Numbered from the stretch's first letter, positions 33,347 through 43,430 are shown. The stretch: DNA of 64,000 nt from JAENVU01 sp963756815 (GCA_963756815.1 CAVWPR010000032.1:1-64000), one strand, 5' to 3'. Notes: a model not told the origin generated them from the letters alone. A program made the numbers and translations.

Positions 33347-34076
33347 TCAGATCAGCAGCCGCAGCGCCGGGTGCCGCACCGAGGCGGAGAGCCGCTCCAC
33401 CCGGCCGGCGTCACGGCCGTCGACGGCCACCGGGACGGCACCGTCGCGGGCCGTGATCTCCACGGACCGACCGGTGGTCGTCGTGATCCGGGGGTGCGGG
33501 AGGTGGGTGCCGGTGGCCAGGCGTCGGCGCATCGCCGGCCGCTCACCGGGCCGCAGGGCGTACACCTGGACCTCGAGCCGGCCGTCGCCGGGGTGTCCCC
33601 GCGGGGCGAGATCGGCGGTGCCGCTGAACTGGCCGTTGGCCACGACCACCGAGGTGGCGGGGCCGTCGTGGACGATTCGCCCGTCGACGGTGACCGACAG
33701 CCGCTGCGACCGGTGCCAGACGCGCAGCGCGACGGGCGCCGAGCCCGACGACGACGAGGTTCACGGCGGTGCCGAGATCCGTGACGATGGCGTCGATGGG
33801 CAACGCGATGCCACGGGCCGGCTCCTCCGTCGCGGACGACGCCAGGCCGACCGCCCGAGCCAGCTCGGACCCGTCGGGCAGGAAGCGCACGAGGGGCGCG
33901 ACGTCGGGATCGTCGGGGACCGCGGCGGCGAGCGCACGATCATCGCCGCGGACGACGACGTCGGGTGTGGCCGCGGTCGGCGTGCCCCACTCCTCCCCCG
34001 GCTTACGAGTTCCCGCTCTCGACCCTCCGGTTCGGGACGACCATTCCTTCGGCGAACCGCTCGGCGACCTGCACAC
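33347..34076 (-). CDS. Diacylglycerol kinase-like (lipid kinase C-terminal fold) protein, frameshifted
   Basis: The C-terminal 100 residues (VVVANGQFSGTADLAPRGHP, DGRLEVQVYALRPGERP, GTHLPHPRI) match the second domain of DAGK/YegS-type lipid kinases. Upstream, in another frame, lie VRFLPDGSELARAVGLA and IALPIDAIVTDLGTAVN, which precede that domain in homologues. One surplus base near 33757 joins the two. The catalytic GGDGT loop is not visible, so it may be a non-kinase homologue. The 5' end overlaps the small gene at 34003-34101 and the true start is uncertain. Confidence 0.6.
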
Positions 34077-34101
34077 GCGACGGCGTCAGGGCATCGCTCA
34101 C
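34003..34101 (-). CDS. Small conserved-looking protein, 32 aa
   Basis: A GTG at 34101 overlaps the stop of helY (GTGA). The peptide ends with a TAA followed by GGGGGAGGAG, a possible ribosome binding site for the next gene. The segment VAERFAEGMVV is repeated, at nucleotide and peptide level, before the J-domain gene near 27250-27285. That sharing and the coupling suggest a real peptide or a repeated regulatory segment. No family recognised. Confidence 0.4.
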   Translation of the reverse strand: MSDALTPSRVQVAERFAEGMVVPNRRVESGNS

Positions 34102-36731
34102 GGCACCACGCTCGACGCGGCGACGACGCCGCGGACGCGTCCGCCGCCGCGTCGGCGGTGGCCCGCGTCTCGGCGCTCGGCGCGGCGAGCGCGATCTGGC
34201 GGAGCAGGTCCACCACCTGCTTGACGTTGCGGACGAAGTCCCCACCGGTGAGCTCGTCGTCCTCGTCGAGCACGTCGGCGAGCGCGTCGCCACTCGCCCA
34301 GGAGTGCATCGCGTCGGCGAGGCCCGGCATCGGGCGCGCGGGTCTCGGGCAGGCCCGCGTCGTCCTCGTCGGCCCGCAGGGCCTTCCCGATGCGGCGGAG
34401 CTCGCGCGCCTGCTGCGCGACCCGACTCGTGGGCCACACCGCCGGCGGCGCCGACCGCTCGGCGTCGGGCCCGCGGCGCTCGTAGGTGAAGCACGACACG
34501 AGGGCCGCGAGCTCGGCCGGCGTCACGTCGTCGAGGACGCCGGTGCGCAGGGCCTCGGCGACGAGCAGGTCCGCCTCCGAGTAGATGCGGCTGAGGAGCT
34601 CACCGCCGTCGGTCAGGCTCCAGCCGTCGACGTACCCCCACGCCTCGAGGACGCGCAGGACGCGATCGAACTGGCGGGCCAGGCTCTCGGAGCGACGCTG
34701 GACGCGCCGGCGCAGCCGATCGGTGTCCTTGGTCAACCGGTCGACCGCGGCCGCCGCCTTCAGGTGCATCCCCAGGCGCGGACAGCCTGCCACCGGGTGC
34801 GCGGCGAGCTCGGCCTCGCGCGCGGCCGCACCCGCGTCGACGGTGCCCGCGTCGCCGACGACGTCGACGTCTCGGACCCGCGCGCCACGCAGCGCCTCGG
34901 CGCAGGCCCGCTTGAACGTGAGGTTCCGCGGCGCGAACGGCTTGGGGAGCTCGAAGTGGGCGCGGGCGACGGGCGGCTCGAGGAAGTCGCCGGGCCCGAG
35001 CCGGAAGATCTCGCGGTTGGTGCCGAGCACCATCAGTCGCCCGCCGCTGCGCCCGCTCTCGTGCTTGAGCACCACGGCCCGTCCCCCGCCCCGCCGCGTG
35101 GTGATCACGTCACCGGGCCGGAGCCGGTCGAGCGCATCCGCGGTGCGGCGGCCCCGCGCGGGATCGCGCCGTGACGCCTCGACCGCGTGCAGCAGGGCGC
35201 GGTACTCGGCGACGTCGCCGCGATCGCAGTGGGCCTCGTCGTCCTGGGTCGCGAGCAGCTCCTCGTTGCGGGCGATGTGACGTTCGATGCTGACGACGTC
35301 GCGATCGGCGCGGTACTGGGCGAACGAGAGGTTCAGCAGCCGGTGCGCGGTCTCGGCCTCGTAGCGGGCGACCAGGTTCGTCGCCATGTTGTACGTGGGA
35401 CGGAACGACGACGTCAGCGCCGACGTCCGGCGCGACGCGAGGCCCGCCACCTGGTCGAACGGGACGAACGGGTTCCAGCAGACGACCGCGTAGCCGACGG
35501 CGTCGATGCCGCGGCGCCCGGCGCGCCCGGTGAGCTGTGTGTACTCCCCCGGCGTGAGGAACTCGTGGTGCTCGCCGGTGAACTTCGAGAGCTTCTCGAT
35601 CACGACCGAGCGTGCCGGCATGTTGATGCCGAGCGAGAGCGTCTCGGTCGCGAACACGGCCTTCACCAGGCCCGCGGCGAACGCCTCCTCCACCGCTTCC
35701 TTGAGCGGAGGGACCAGTCCGGCATGGTGCGCGGCGATGCCGTTCTCGAACCCGCTCAGCCAGTCGTCGTAGCCGAGCGCGTCGAGGTCGTCGTCGGTGA
35801 GCGGCGCGCTGCGCACGTCGGCGATCTCCCGCAGCCGCCGGCGCTCGCCGGCATCGGTGAGGCGCAGTCCGGCGGCGAGGCACTGCTGCACGGCGTCGTC
35901 GCAGGCCGCCCGGCTGAAGATGAAGGTGATGACCGGGAGCATCGCCTGCTCGCGCAGGAGCGCCACGAGCTCCGAGCGGCGCGGTGCGGCGAGACGCGTG
36001 CGAGGACGGCCGCGCCCGCCGCGCTCGTGGCCCCGGGCGTCGTGGCGCGCGGCTTCGGGATTGGGACCCAACTCGCCGCCGGGCGCGCGCACGAACGTCG
36101 GCATCATCGTGATGTCGCCACTCGCGCGGTCCGCGACCGCGTACAGGTTCGTGAGCTCGACCGGTCGTCGTTCCTCGATGATCGCCGCGGTGTGGCCGCG
36201 CACGGTCGCGATCCAGTCGGCGAACTCCTCCGCGTTCGACACCGTGGCCGAGAGGCACACCAGATCGACCTCCGGCGCGAGGTGGATGATGACCTCCTCC
36301 CAGACGGCACCGCGGTAGCGGTTCTGGAGGTAGTGGACCTCGTCGAGCACGACGTACCGGAGATCGCCCAGCGTCGGCGCGCCCGCGTAGATCATGTTGC
36401 GGAGCACCTCGGTGGTCATCACCACGATCGGTGCGTCGCCGTTGACCGCGTTGTCGCCGGTGAGCAGCCCGACACGACGACTCCCGTGGACCCGCACGAA
36501 GTCGCCGTACTTCTGGTTCGACAGCGCCTTGAGCGGAGTCGTGTAGAAGACCTTGCCGCCCTCGGCGAGCGCCCGGTGGATCGCGTACTCGGCGACGAGC
36601 GTCTTGCCCGCGCCGGTGGGCGCGGCCACGAGCACCGACGACCCGGCGTCGAGCGCGTCGAACGCACGGATCTGGAACGGATCGAGCTCGATGCCGAGCT
36701 CGGCCTCGAAGGCCGAGCGCGACGCGGTCAC
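34098..36731 (-). CDS. helY: Ski2-like DEAD/DEAH helicase HelY (two compensating frameshifts), about 878 aa
   Basis: ATP-dependent RNA/DNA helicase. Walker A APTGAGKT (residues 37-44), DEVH (130-133), SAT in VCLSATVSNAEEFADW, and motif VI TGRAGRRGID; a long C-terminal region follows as in HelY. Near 34335 the match shifts frame (MPGLADAMHSWASGDALADV, DFVRNVKQVVDLLRQIA) and near 34140 it returns, ending GVVAASSVV. GTG at 36731 overlaps the upstream gene stop. Located after tatC as in M. tuberculosis (Rv2092c). Confidence 0.85.
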   Translation of the reverse strand: MTASRSAFEAELGIELDPFQIRAFDALDAGSSVLVAAPTGAGKTLVAEYAIHRALAEGGKVFYTTPLKALSNQKYGDFVRVHGSRRVGLLTGDNAVNGDAPIVVMTTEVLRNMIYAGAPTLGDLRYVVLDEVHYLQNRYRGAVWEEVIIHLAPEVDLVCLSATVSNAEEFADWIATVRGHTAAIIEERRPVELTNLYAVADRASGDITMMPTFVRAPGGELGPNPEAARHDARGHERGGRGRPRTRLAAPRRSELVALLREQAMLPVITFIFSRAACDDAVQQCLAAGLRLTDAGERRRLREIADVRSAPLTDDDLDALGYDDWLSGFENGIAAHHAGLVPPLKEAVEEAFAAGLVKAVFATETLSLGINMPARSVVIEKLSKFTGEHHEFLTPGEYTQLTGRAGRRGIDAVGYAVVCWNPFVPFDQVAGLASRRTSALTSSFRPTYNMATNLVARYEAETAHRLLNLSFAQYRADRDVVSIERHIARNEELLATQDDEAHCDRGDVAEYRALLHAVEASRRDPARGRRTADALDRLRPGDVITTRRGGGRAVVLKHESGRSGGRLMVLGTNREIFRLGPGDFLEPPVARAHFELPKPFAPRNLTFKRACAEALRGARVRDVDVVGDAGTVDAGAAAREAELAAHPVAGCPRLGMHLKAAAAVDRLTKDTDRLRRRVQRRSESLARQFDRVLRVLEAWGYVDGWSLTDGGELLSRIYSEADLLVAEALRTGVLDDVTPAELAALVSCFTYERRGPDAERSAPPAVWPTSRVAQQARELRRIGKALRADEDDAGLPETRAPDAGPRRRDALLGEWRRARRRARRGRRAHRWGLRPQRQAGGGPAPPDRARRAERRDAGHRRRGGGRVRGVVAASSVVP

Positions 36732-37025
36732 GGCCCGGTGCTGCCGGCGGTGGTGCTCGACGTGGCGGCACCCGTCGTGCTCGAGGTCGCCGTGGTGCTC
36801 GACGAGGTCGCCGGGGCGGTGCGTCGTCGACGAAGAGCTCACGGTGGACGACGGCGGCGTCACCACCGAGCTCGACGACGAGGTCCGGTGCTGGAAGATC
36901 AGGAGCAGCACGACGGTCAGCGCGAGGACGCCGACCACGACGGCGGCCGCGACCATGATCTCCTGCCGGCTGCGCACGGGCGCCCCGTGCGCGTCGCGAC
37001 GCTCCGGACGGCGGCGGTTACTCAT
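36728..37025 (-). CDS. Single-pass membrane protein with Ser/Thr-rich tail (frameshifted)
   Basis: An Arg-rich cytoplasmic N-terminus (MSNRRRPERRDAHG) is followed by one hydrophobic helix (VAAAVVVGVLALTVVLLLIF) and a Ser/Thr/Val tail. The tail continues in a second frame (TAPATSSSTTATSSTTGAA) to a TGA that overlaps the helY GTG, implying one frameshift. Its place between tatC and helY differs from Rv2091c, which lies after helY, but the layout (membrane segment, low-complexity tail) is similar. Function unknown. Confidence 0.6.
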
Positions 37026-37043
37026 CTCGGTCCCCGTGGCCGC

Positions 37044-37796
37044 TCATCGTTTGAGGATCCTACCGATGATGATCGACGCCTCGTAGAACAGGTACATCGG
37101 GACCGCCATGAAGAACAGGGAGTAGGGGTCCTGGCTCGGGGTGATGACGGCGGCGAACGTCACGATCCCGACCGCGGCCCAGCGCCGGGCGTGCCGCAGC
37201 TGCACCGTGGTGATGATGTGCGCGATGAGCAGGAACACGAGCACGATCGGGAACTCGAAGCTGAGGCCGAAGGCGACGATCATCAGCGCGATCAGCGACA
37301 GGTACTTGTCGGACGTGTAGGCCGCCTGCTGGGCGGGGCCGCCGACCTGGATCAGGAACTTCAGGGCGGGCTCGAGCGTGAGGAACGCCACGAACGCGCC
37401 GATGGCGAACAGCACGATCGCCGACGCGACGAACGGGATCGCGTACCGCTTCTCGCGCGGATCGAGCGCCGGGGTGATGAAGCGCCAGAGCTCGTAGAGC
37501 CAGACGGGCAGCGCCAGCACGATGCCGCCGTAGGTCGCGACCTTGAGCCTGATGACGAAGCCGTCGACCGGTGAGAGGTTCACGAGCTTGGCGTGGTCGT
37601 TGCCGAGGGCGCGTTGGTAGAACGTGACCAGGAACTCGATGACGTCGTTCGAGAACACGAACGCGATCGTGGCGCCGATGAGCACCGCGACGAACGAGAC
37701 GATGATCCGGTTGCGCAGCTCGCCCAGGTGGTCGAGCATCGGCATGCGGGCGTCGGGCGTCCGTGGGACCCGCTTCGCGCGGCGCAGCTTGATCAT
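37044..37796 (-). CDS. tatC: Twin-arginine translocase subunit TatC, 250 aa
   Basis: Six-helix membrane protein that recognises twin-arginine signal peptides. The N-terminus MPMLDHLGELRNRI has the conserved Glu, and the first periplasmic loop and SPVDGFVIRLKV region follow, then WRFITPALDPREKR and ITPSQDPYSLF near the end. All typical. ATG at 37796, nine bases after the probable tatA stop. The frame also runs back into tatA without a stop, which I attribute to a frameshift in tatA. Confidence 0.92.
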   Translation of the reverse strand: MIKLRRAKRVPRTPDARMPMLDHLGELRNRIIVSFVAVLIGATIAFVFSNDVIEFLVTFYQRALGNDHAKLVNLSPVDGFVIRLKVATYGGIVLALPVWLYELWRFITPALDPREKRYAIPFVASAIVLFAIGAFVAFLTLEPALKFLIQVGGPAQQAAYTSDKYLSLIALMIVAFGLSFEFPIVLVFLLIAHIITTVQLRHARRWAAVGIVTFAAVITPSQDPYSLFFMAVPMYLFYEASIIIGRILKR

Positions 37797-37804
37797 GGGG
37801 GGCG

Positions 37805-38219
37805 TCAGTGACCGGGTGCGCGGAACCGTGAGGGCGCATGGGCGCCGCGTCCGGGCGCGGGGACCGGCCGGTCCGACGCCGGCGGCCGCTGCGGCGCCGG
37901 CGGCGCGGCGAGGGCCGGCGTCGACGACGCGTCGGCGGCCACTCCCGGCTGTGGGCGCCGGCCGGAAGCGCGACGGGGCCGGGCGTCCCGTGCCCGCGAC
38001 GGGTGCCGGTGGTGGCGGCGGCGCGACGGCGTAGGTCGGCTCGTCGTCCTCGTGGTGGAGCACGCTGTTGATCTCGTCACGGACGGTGTCCTGGACCTTG
38101 CGGAGCTCCCGCAGGCCCCGACCCACCTGGCGGCCGACATCGGGGAGCCGCTTCGGGCCGAAGACCAGCAACGCCACCACCAGGATGACGAGGACCTCGG
38201 CCGGGCCGAGCTGGGGCAT
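37805..38219 (-). CDS. tatA: Sec-independent translocase TatA/TatB family (frameshifted tail)
   Basis: The N-terminal helix and hinge are classical (LGPAEVLVILVVALLVFGPK, RLPDVGRQVGRGLRELRK), followed by an amphipathic helix and a long Pro/Ala-rich tail. The tail switches frame near 37950 and then ends PAPGRGAHAPSRFRAPGH before a stop at 37805. Continuous reading in the original frame would fuse TatA to TatC. RBS GAAGGGAG precedes ATG 38219. Whether it acts as TatA or TatB cannot be decided; only one such gene is seen here. Confidence 0.85.
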
Positions 38220-38251
38220 CGGACTCCCTTCGCGCCCGTGGACCGCTCAGA

Positions 38252-38482
38252 CTACCGCCGGGTCGGCCCGTCCTCGGGCTCGGTCAGGCGGGCCAGCCGG
38301 GCGGCGAGCCGGTCGCGGTCGGTCCGCACGGTGGCCACGAGGGGCACCAGCGCGCGCTCTGCGCGGTCGAAGGATCGGAACAGGTCCGCGATCTCCCGGC
38401 GCAGCCGGGCCGAGAGCACGATGATCATGACGGCGCCGGCGACCGCGGTCACGGCGATGAGCGACACGATCGCAGGGTGCAC
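38252..38482 (-). CDS. Small single-pass membrane protein, 76 aa
   Basis: An N-terminal hydrophobic helix at about residues 4-24 (AIVSLIAVTAVAGAVMIIVL) is followed by a charged, Arg-rich coiled-coil-like cytoplasmic part (LRREIADLFRSFDRAERAL). It resembles small uncharacterised proteins near tat genes. GTG start at 38482. Same strand as tatA and close to it, so probably co-transcribed. Confidence 0.6.
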   Translation of the reverse strand: MHPAIVSLIAVTAVAGAVMIIVLSARLRREIADLFRSFDRAERALVPLVATVRTDRDRLAARLARLTEPEDGPTRR

Positions 38483-38501
38483 GAAGCGGACGCTACCGCG
38501 C

Positions 38502-38843
38502 TCAGCTCGTGGCCGAGCGTCGCACCATGCTCTCGAGCTCGCTGAACCAATCGTCGCGCTCGAGCATCAGGTGGAAGTCGAGCAGGTCGTCCGGCTGCAG
38601 GATCGGCCCGAGCCGCGGCTCGGCGAGCTCGGCCGGGAGTCGCCAGACCTCCATGCGGACGCCGGACGATACGAGCAGGTCGACGATGCGCTTGCTGGCG
38701 CCCTTCGCCACCGCGACCGTGCAGGTCGGGCAGCGGAACGTGTACGAGCCCGACTCGTCGTCCGAGCAGACGCGCACGACGAGATCGTTCGCTCGCAGCT
38801 GCACGTCACCGCAGGTCGGACAGTTGGCTCGGATGGTGGTCAC
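38502..38843 (-). CDS. Zinc-ribbon hypothetical protein, 113 aa
   Basis: Four Cys in two CxxC knuckles (CPTCGDV near residue 8 and CPTCTVA near 38) form a zinc ribbon. The remainder is an alpha/beta region with LLVSSGVRMEVWRLPAELAE and an acidic helical end (DDLLDFHLMLERDDWFSEL). Similar short proteins occur in actinobacteria without known function; a transcription- or RNA-related role is possible. GTG at 38843. Confidence 0.6.
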   Translation of the reverse strand: MTTIRANCPTCGDVQLRANDLVVRVCSDDESGSYTFRCPTCTVAVAKGASKRIVDLLVSSGVRMEVWRLPAELAEPRLGPILQPDDLLDFHLMLERDDWFSELESMVRRSATS

Positions 38844-38947
38844 GGGAAGGCCCCTTCAGTACTCCTGGAACCCAGCCATCGGCAGGGCTCCGAGAGCGCT
38901 TGAGGTCGAATCGACAAGGTTGGGTCGAACGCATCACCATCGGGTCC

Positions 38948-39636
38948 GTGGTGATCACGTTTGCCCATCGCGGAGCGCGCGCCGAACGGCCGGAAAACAC
39001 ACTCTCCGCGTTCGAACGGGCGCTGGAGCTGGGTGCGTCGGGGCTCGAGAGCGACGCGTGGCTGTCCTCCGACGGCGAGGTCGTGCTCGTGCACGACGCC
39101 GCGGTCCGGCGGGGTCTGCGCAAGGTCCGCGTCGCGTCGACGACTGCGGCCGAGCTGTCGGAGCTCGACGTGCCGCGCCTCGCGGATCTCTACGCGACGT
39201 GCGGCACCGAGTACGAGCTGTCGATCGACGCGAAGGAGCCGGCGCGTCATCGGTCCCATGGCCGACGTCGCACGCGCCGCGGGCGCAGCGGCGCGCCTGT
39301 GGATCTGCTCACCCGACCTCGACGATCTCCGCGCGCGTCGCGGGGCCGCTCGCCGACGTACGGCTCGTCCACTCCCCCGGCTACGGCGGGCTGGCGCCGG
39401 CCAACTACGAGCGCCACTGCGCCGACCTCGCGGCCGCGGGCATCGACGCGCTCAACCTGCACCACTCGGACTGGACGCTCGGGACGGTCACCCTCGCGCA
39501 CCGGTTCGAGCTGCGCGCGTTCGCGTGGGACACGCAGGAGACGCGTCACATCCTCGCGATGTTGCGACACGGGATCGACGGTGTGTACTGCGACCGGGTG
39601 GACCGGATGGTCGCCGCGGTCGGCGAGTGGGCCTGA
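38948..39636 (+). CDS. Glycerophosphodiester phosphodiesterase family protein (two frameshifts)
   Basis: GDPD TIM-barrel. The N-terminal motif TFAHRGARAERPENTLSAF contains the catalytic His and Arg-Gly, then ESDAWLSSDGEVVLVHDAAV supplies the metal-binding acidic residue and second His. The later part is in two other frames: MADVARAAGAAARLWICSPD and then HRFELRAFAWDTQETRHIL, GIDGVYCDRVD. Surplus bases near 39244 and 39338 explain this. It would hydrolyse deacylated phospholipids to glycerol-3-phosphate. One of few forward genes in this part; convergent with lepB. Confidence 0.75.
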
Positions 39637-39643
39637 CCGCCGC

Positions 39644-40345
39644 TCAGACCGACGCGGGGTGACGCTTCCGCACCACGAGGTACCCGAGCCCGCCGATCCC
39701 GGCGACGATCGGAACGAGCCAGACCCAACCCGGCACGTCGATCCGGTCCAGGGGCCAGATCGTGACGAAGACCGGTCCGACGAACAGGCTCCGGTTCGCC
39801 GGGCCCCACTTCGTCGAGTCGTTGGAGAACTGCCGGTTGTCGCCCATCATGAAGTACGAGTTCGCGGGCACGTGGACGGGACCGAACGTCGTCGACTGCA
39901 CGCCCGCGTCGAGGTACGGCTCCTTCAGCACCTTGCCGTCGATCAGGACGTGTCCGTCGCGACCCTCGATGGTCTCGCCCGGCATGCCCACGATGCGCTT
40001 GACGAGGTCGTCCATGCCGGTGATGTGGGACCCGGGCGGCGTCCGGAACACGACGACGTCGCCGCGAGCCGGGTCACGCAGGTCGTACGTGAGCTTGTTG
40101 ACGAGCACGCGGTCGTCGGTCTCGAGGCGGGGCACCATCGACTCGGACGGGATGTAGAACGTCTGGAACGCGAACCCGCGGACGAGGAACGCGAACGCGA
40201 CCGCGATCGCGATGATGACGACCCACTCCACGAGGTTGCGGAGGCGGCCGTCGTCGGACTCACGGATGACTGGGAGTGGCTCGGAGCGCAACCCACCCGG
40301 GGGGATGGGGTCGCCCCCCGCGTCGTCGACGTTCACTTCGTGCAT
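39644..40345 (-). CDS. lepB: Signal peptidase I, about 233 aa
   Basis: Membrane-bound serine protease removing Sec and Tat signal peptides. One N-terminal membrane helix (WVVIIAIAVAFAFLVRGFAF), then catalytic Ser69 in YIPSESMVPRL and Lys116 in DDLVKRIVGMPGE, then YFMMGDNR. A second hydrophobic helix near the C-terminus (VWLVPIVAGIGGLGYLVV) is unusual for short family members. The start is uncertain: ATG 40345 or 40396 in the same frame. Lies between the tat genes and pafC, an insertion relative to mycobacteria. Confidence 0.88.
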   Translation of the reverse strand: MHEVNVDDAGGDPIPPGGLRSEPLPVIRESDDGRLRNLVEWVVIIAIAVAFAFLVRGFAFQTFYIPSESMVPRLETDDRVLVNKLTYDLRDPARGDVVVFRTPPGSHITGMDDLVKRIVGMPGETIEGRDGHVLIDGKVLKEPYLDAGVQSTTFGPVHVPANSYFMMGDNRQFSNDSTKWGPANRSLFVGPVFVTIWPLDRIDVPGWVWLVPIVAGIGGLGYLVVRKRHPASV

Positions 40346-40423
40346 CCTCTCACGTCCACCACCCGGTCCCGCGACCAGCGGGTCATCTGAGCGCATTCGA
40401 CGGGCCGACGCGTGGCGGATGAC

Positions 40424-41381
40424 TCAGCGGGCGTTCAGGTCTCCGCCGGCGGGCGCGTCGTCGTACCGTGCGCGGACCCGGGCCGCGGCGGCGCGGCCCG
40501 CATCCCGCCACTCCGGCGGGTCGACGACGACCGCATCAGGGCCGACCTGCAGCAGGATCCGTTCGAGCCAGGCCGGCTCGCTCACCGGGACCACGATGCG
40601 TTGGCGGCCGTCGGGCAGGTCCTCCACCGACTCCGCGGGCGCGCTCTCCGCGACCCAGCTGGCGCCGCGCGGCAGCTCGATGGTGACGCGTGGGTCGTCG
40701 GGTCGCGGGTGGTAGACCGCGGCCCCTGCCGTCGGCCGCACCGGCGGGAACGTCTCGTCGGTGCGGGTCACGGCGCGGATGCGGTCGATCCGGAACATCC
40801 GGGGTCCGTCACGGAGCCAGCAGTACGCATCCGTGTACCACTCCCCCAACGCGAAGAACGGCGCGCCCGGATCGATGCGTCGCGTCGTGAGGGCGTCGCG
40901 GCCGCTGCTCCAGTACTCGATCTCGATCCGACGTCCCTCGGTGGCCGCGTCCCGCACGGCGTCGAGGAAGGGAGGCGAGGCGAGCTCGACGACCACCTCC
41001 GAGACGCCGAGCGCGTGCTCGAGCTTCGCGATCGCGGTGGCGAGCGGGCCGGCCGGGTCCGAGCCCGGAACCGCGAGCAGGGTCCGCCCACCCGCGAGCA
41101 ACGCGAGACCTTCGGCCGCGGTGAGCTGCAACGGCGCGGTGAAGTAGGGCGCGAGCCAGAGGTCGACCGTGTCGCCGTCGTAGGTGACGTTGATGTAGTC
41201 GCCGGGCGAGTACGGCGGCACGCCGACCATCATGATCGAGCGCGAGATCGGCGTCGAGCTGTTCCACCGAGATGCGGAAGCGCTCGGCGATCTCCTGCTT
41301 GGGCGCATCGCGGTGCGTGGCGAGCCACGGGATCATCGCGAGGACGCGTTCGAGCTGGGGCGGGGCGTCGGTCCGACTCAC
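40424..41381 (-). CDS. pafC: WYL-domain regulator PafC (one frameshift)
   Basis: N-terminal winged-helix region (RVLAMIPWLATHRDAPKQEI, AERFRISVEQLDADLAL), then the WYL sensor domain with TDAYCWLRDGPRMFRIDRI, and a C-terminal WCX domain. One surplus base in CTC-G-ATC near 41245 separates the two parts. GTG at 41381 overlaps pafB (GTGA). In mycobacteria PafB and PafC act together as activators of the RecA-independent DNA-damage response, although their genes sit with pafA. Confidence 0.82.
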
Positions 41382-42350
41382 GTGAGCTCCGCTCTCGGCG
41401 TGCCCGACCAGGCGTCGAGCGCGGCGATCACCGCGTCGCGGGCCGCCGGGGGCTCGACGATCTGCACGTGGTCGAGGAAGCCGAGCACGAAGTTGACGAC
41501 CGCGCTGGATCTCGATGGCGCGGATCGTGACGCGCGTCGTGCCGTCGGCCATCGCCTCGACCTTCGCGTCGGGACCGACGGCCTGGCAGAACGAGACCTC
41601 GTAGCCCGGATCCACCTCCACCACGACGTCGGTGGCGCGCCCCTCGCCGTAGTCCCACGGGCGGTCCTCGAGGTAGGAGTCGGCGCGGAAGTCGGCGGGC
41701 ACGTCGAAGCTGCCGTGCGGACCGGTCTCGATGTCGTCCTCGATCCGGTCGGCGCGATACACCCGCATGTCGTCGGCGCCGCGGTCGAACCCGACCACGT
41801 ACCAGTGCCCGAACTTCGACGTCAGCCCCCACGGCTCGAGCTCGCGGAGCCGACCACGGTACGAGAAGTGCACGACGGCGCGCCGACGCGACGCCTCGAA
41901 CAGCGGCGCGAGCACGTCGACGAAGGGCAGCTCGGCAATCGGTGCGGCGCCGGCGCCCTCGATCCCGCCGAGCTTCATCAGCGCGCCCTCCCCCGCCGTG
42001 CTGCCCAGGCCGACCGCGGTGACCGCGACGTGGAGGGCCGCGAGCTCGTCGTCGGTCAGACCGAGGTCCGGGAGGTAGTACTCCGCCGGCGCGACGCGGT
42101 ACCGGGTCTCGGCGTCGTCGCCGATGTCCCGGATGGGCACCCCCATCGCGCGGAGCGTGGCCTTGTCGCGCTCGAAGGACCGGCGGGCGGATGCCGGGTT
42201 CGGCGGGTAGCCGAGTGTCGGGTTCGTCACGATGTCGTCGCGGGTGAGGCCGGCACGGGTCTCGATGAGCGCGGCGAGCAGGTTGAGGAGCCGCTCGCGC
42301 CGGTCGGGACCGTCGCCGCTTCTGGTCGTCGTCTTGTCGTCGTCGGCCAT
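41378..42350 (-). CDS. pafB: WYL-domain regulator PafB (one frameshift)
   Basis: HTH domain (RRERLLNLLAALIETRAGLT, FERDKATLRAMGVPIRDIG), then WYL domain (VVHFSYRGRLRELEPWGLT, HWYVVGFDRGADDMRVYRAD) and WCX. Near 41510 the frame shifts to NFVLGFLDHVQIVEPPAARD and AVIAALDAWSGTPRAEL before a TGA overlapping pafC. ATG at 42350 overlaps the DUF3866 stop by TGATG. The coupled pafB-pafC pair supports heteromer formation. Confidence 0.82.
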
Positions 42351-43430
42351 CAGGTGGTCGAGGTTACGGGAGCGGCCGCCCACACCCCGGCCGCCGCCGC
42401 GCACTGGAAGAGGATCGGGTCGTCGGCGGCCGGCCGTCCCATCGAGCTGACGCGCAGGTCGTGGGACGGCGAACGCCTCGAGCACGTCGGGGATGTCGAC
42501 GGTCACGACGTCGTGGCGCGCCGCGATGCCGGCGGCGGTCGAGCGCCGCGTGCAGGTCGGCCTCGACCGCCGCTCCCGAGCGCGGGGACGGGGACGGTCA
42601 CCCGGCTCCGGGTGCCGACGGTCAAGGTGGTCCCGGTGTGGTGCGAGATGCCCTGATGGCGATCGCGCCCGTCGGCCGCCGACGCACGGAGGCACGCGAT
42701 CGGCACGCCACCGAGGCCCGCGGTCGCGTCGAGGACGCTGCCGACCTCCATCCCGGTGAACCCGAGCGCGGTGCCGGTGCCCGACGATCCCGGGCCCCAT
42801 CGCCACCATCGCGACGTCGGCCGCGGCCACGTGGCGGGCGATCATCAGCGCCGAGAACACGTTCACGGCTTCGTGCTCGCCACCGAACGCGTGCCCACAG
42901 GTGATCGTCGTGTCGATCAGGCCGCGGTCGCGGAGGGTCGCGACGAGGTCGCTGAGCGCGAGCGGGAGCGCGGCGCCGTCGGTCATGACGTACGCGATGC
43001 GCGCGTCGGGGCGCACGGACCGGACGCCGATCGCGACCGCCGGCAGTTGGCTGTGCAGCGGCGTGGCGACGACCGGCAACCCGTCGATGCTCACACGTGC
43101 ACCGGTCCCGGCGTCGAGGTGCTCCTCGGTGGAGCCGACGTCGGCCTGGAGGCTCGTGTACCGCAGCTTCATGATGTGTCCGGGTCCGGGCTCGACCCAC
43201 TCGTCGCGCTCGAGGTTCCAGTGCACGAAGTGCCAGCCGCCGGTGCCGAGGCCCAGGTCGACCGCGGTCGTGTTGACGATCACGCGGTCGCCGGGCGCGA
43301 CCGGTCCGGTCAGCTGCGTCAGCACGTACGCCCGGCTCCGCTCGCCGTCGATCTCGACGTCGACCTTCTGCAGGCCTCGCCGCTCGTCCCGGAGGGCGCG
43401 GACGACGACCCCGGTGCGGAACGCGGGCAT
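42350..43430 (-). CDS. DUF3866 family protein (several frameshifts)
   Basis: DUF3866 proteins lie next to proteasome genes in actinobacteria. Conserved pieces: VIVNTTAVDLGLGTGGWHFV, HIMKLRYTSLQADVGSTEEH, AAIGVRSVRP-like and DGAALPLALSDLVATL, ITCGHAFGGEHEAVNVFSAL. Then, in other frames, MEVGSVLDATAGLGGVPIAC, GISHHTGTTLTVGTRSRVTV and SSMGRPAADDPILFQCAAAA. At least three single-base shifts (near 42770, 42590, 42450) must be repaired. Function unknown. The stop overlaps pafB. Confidence 0.75.

Noticed and set aside
37044..38219. A single TatA-TatC fusion protein
   Set aside because: The tatA tail is better in another frame with its own stop at 37805 before the tatC ATG; a frameshift explains the continuous frame.
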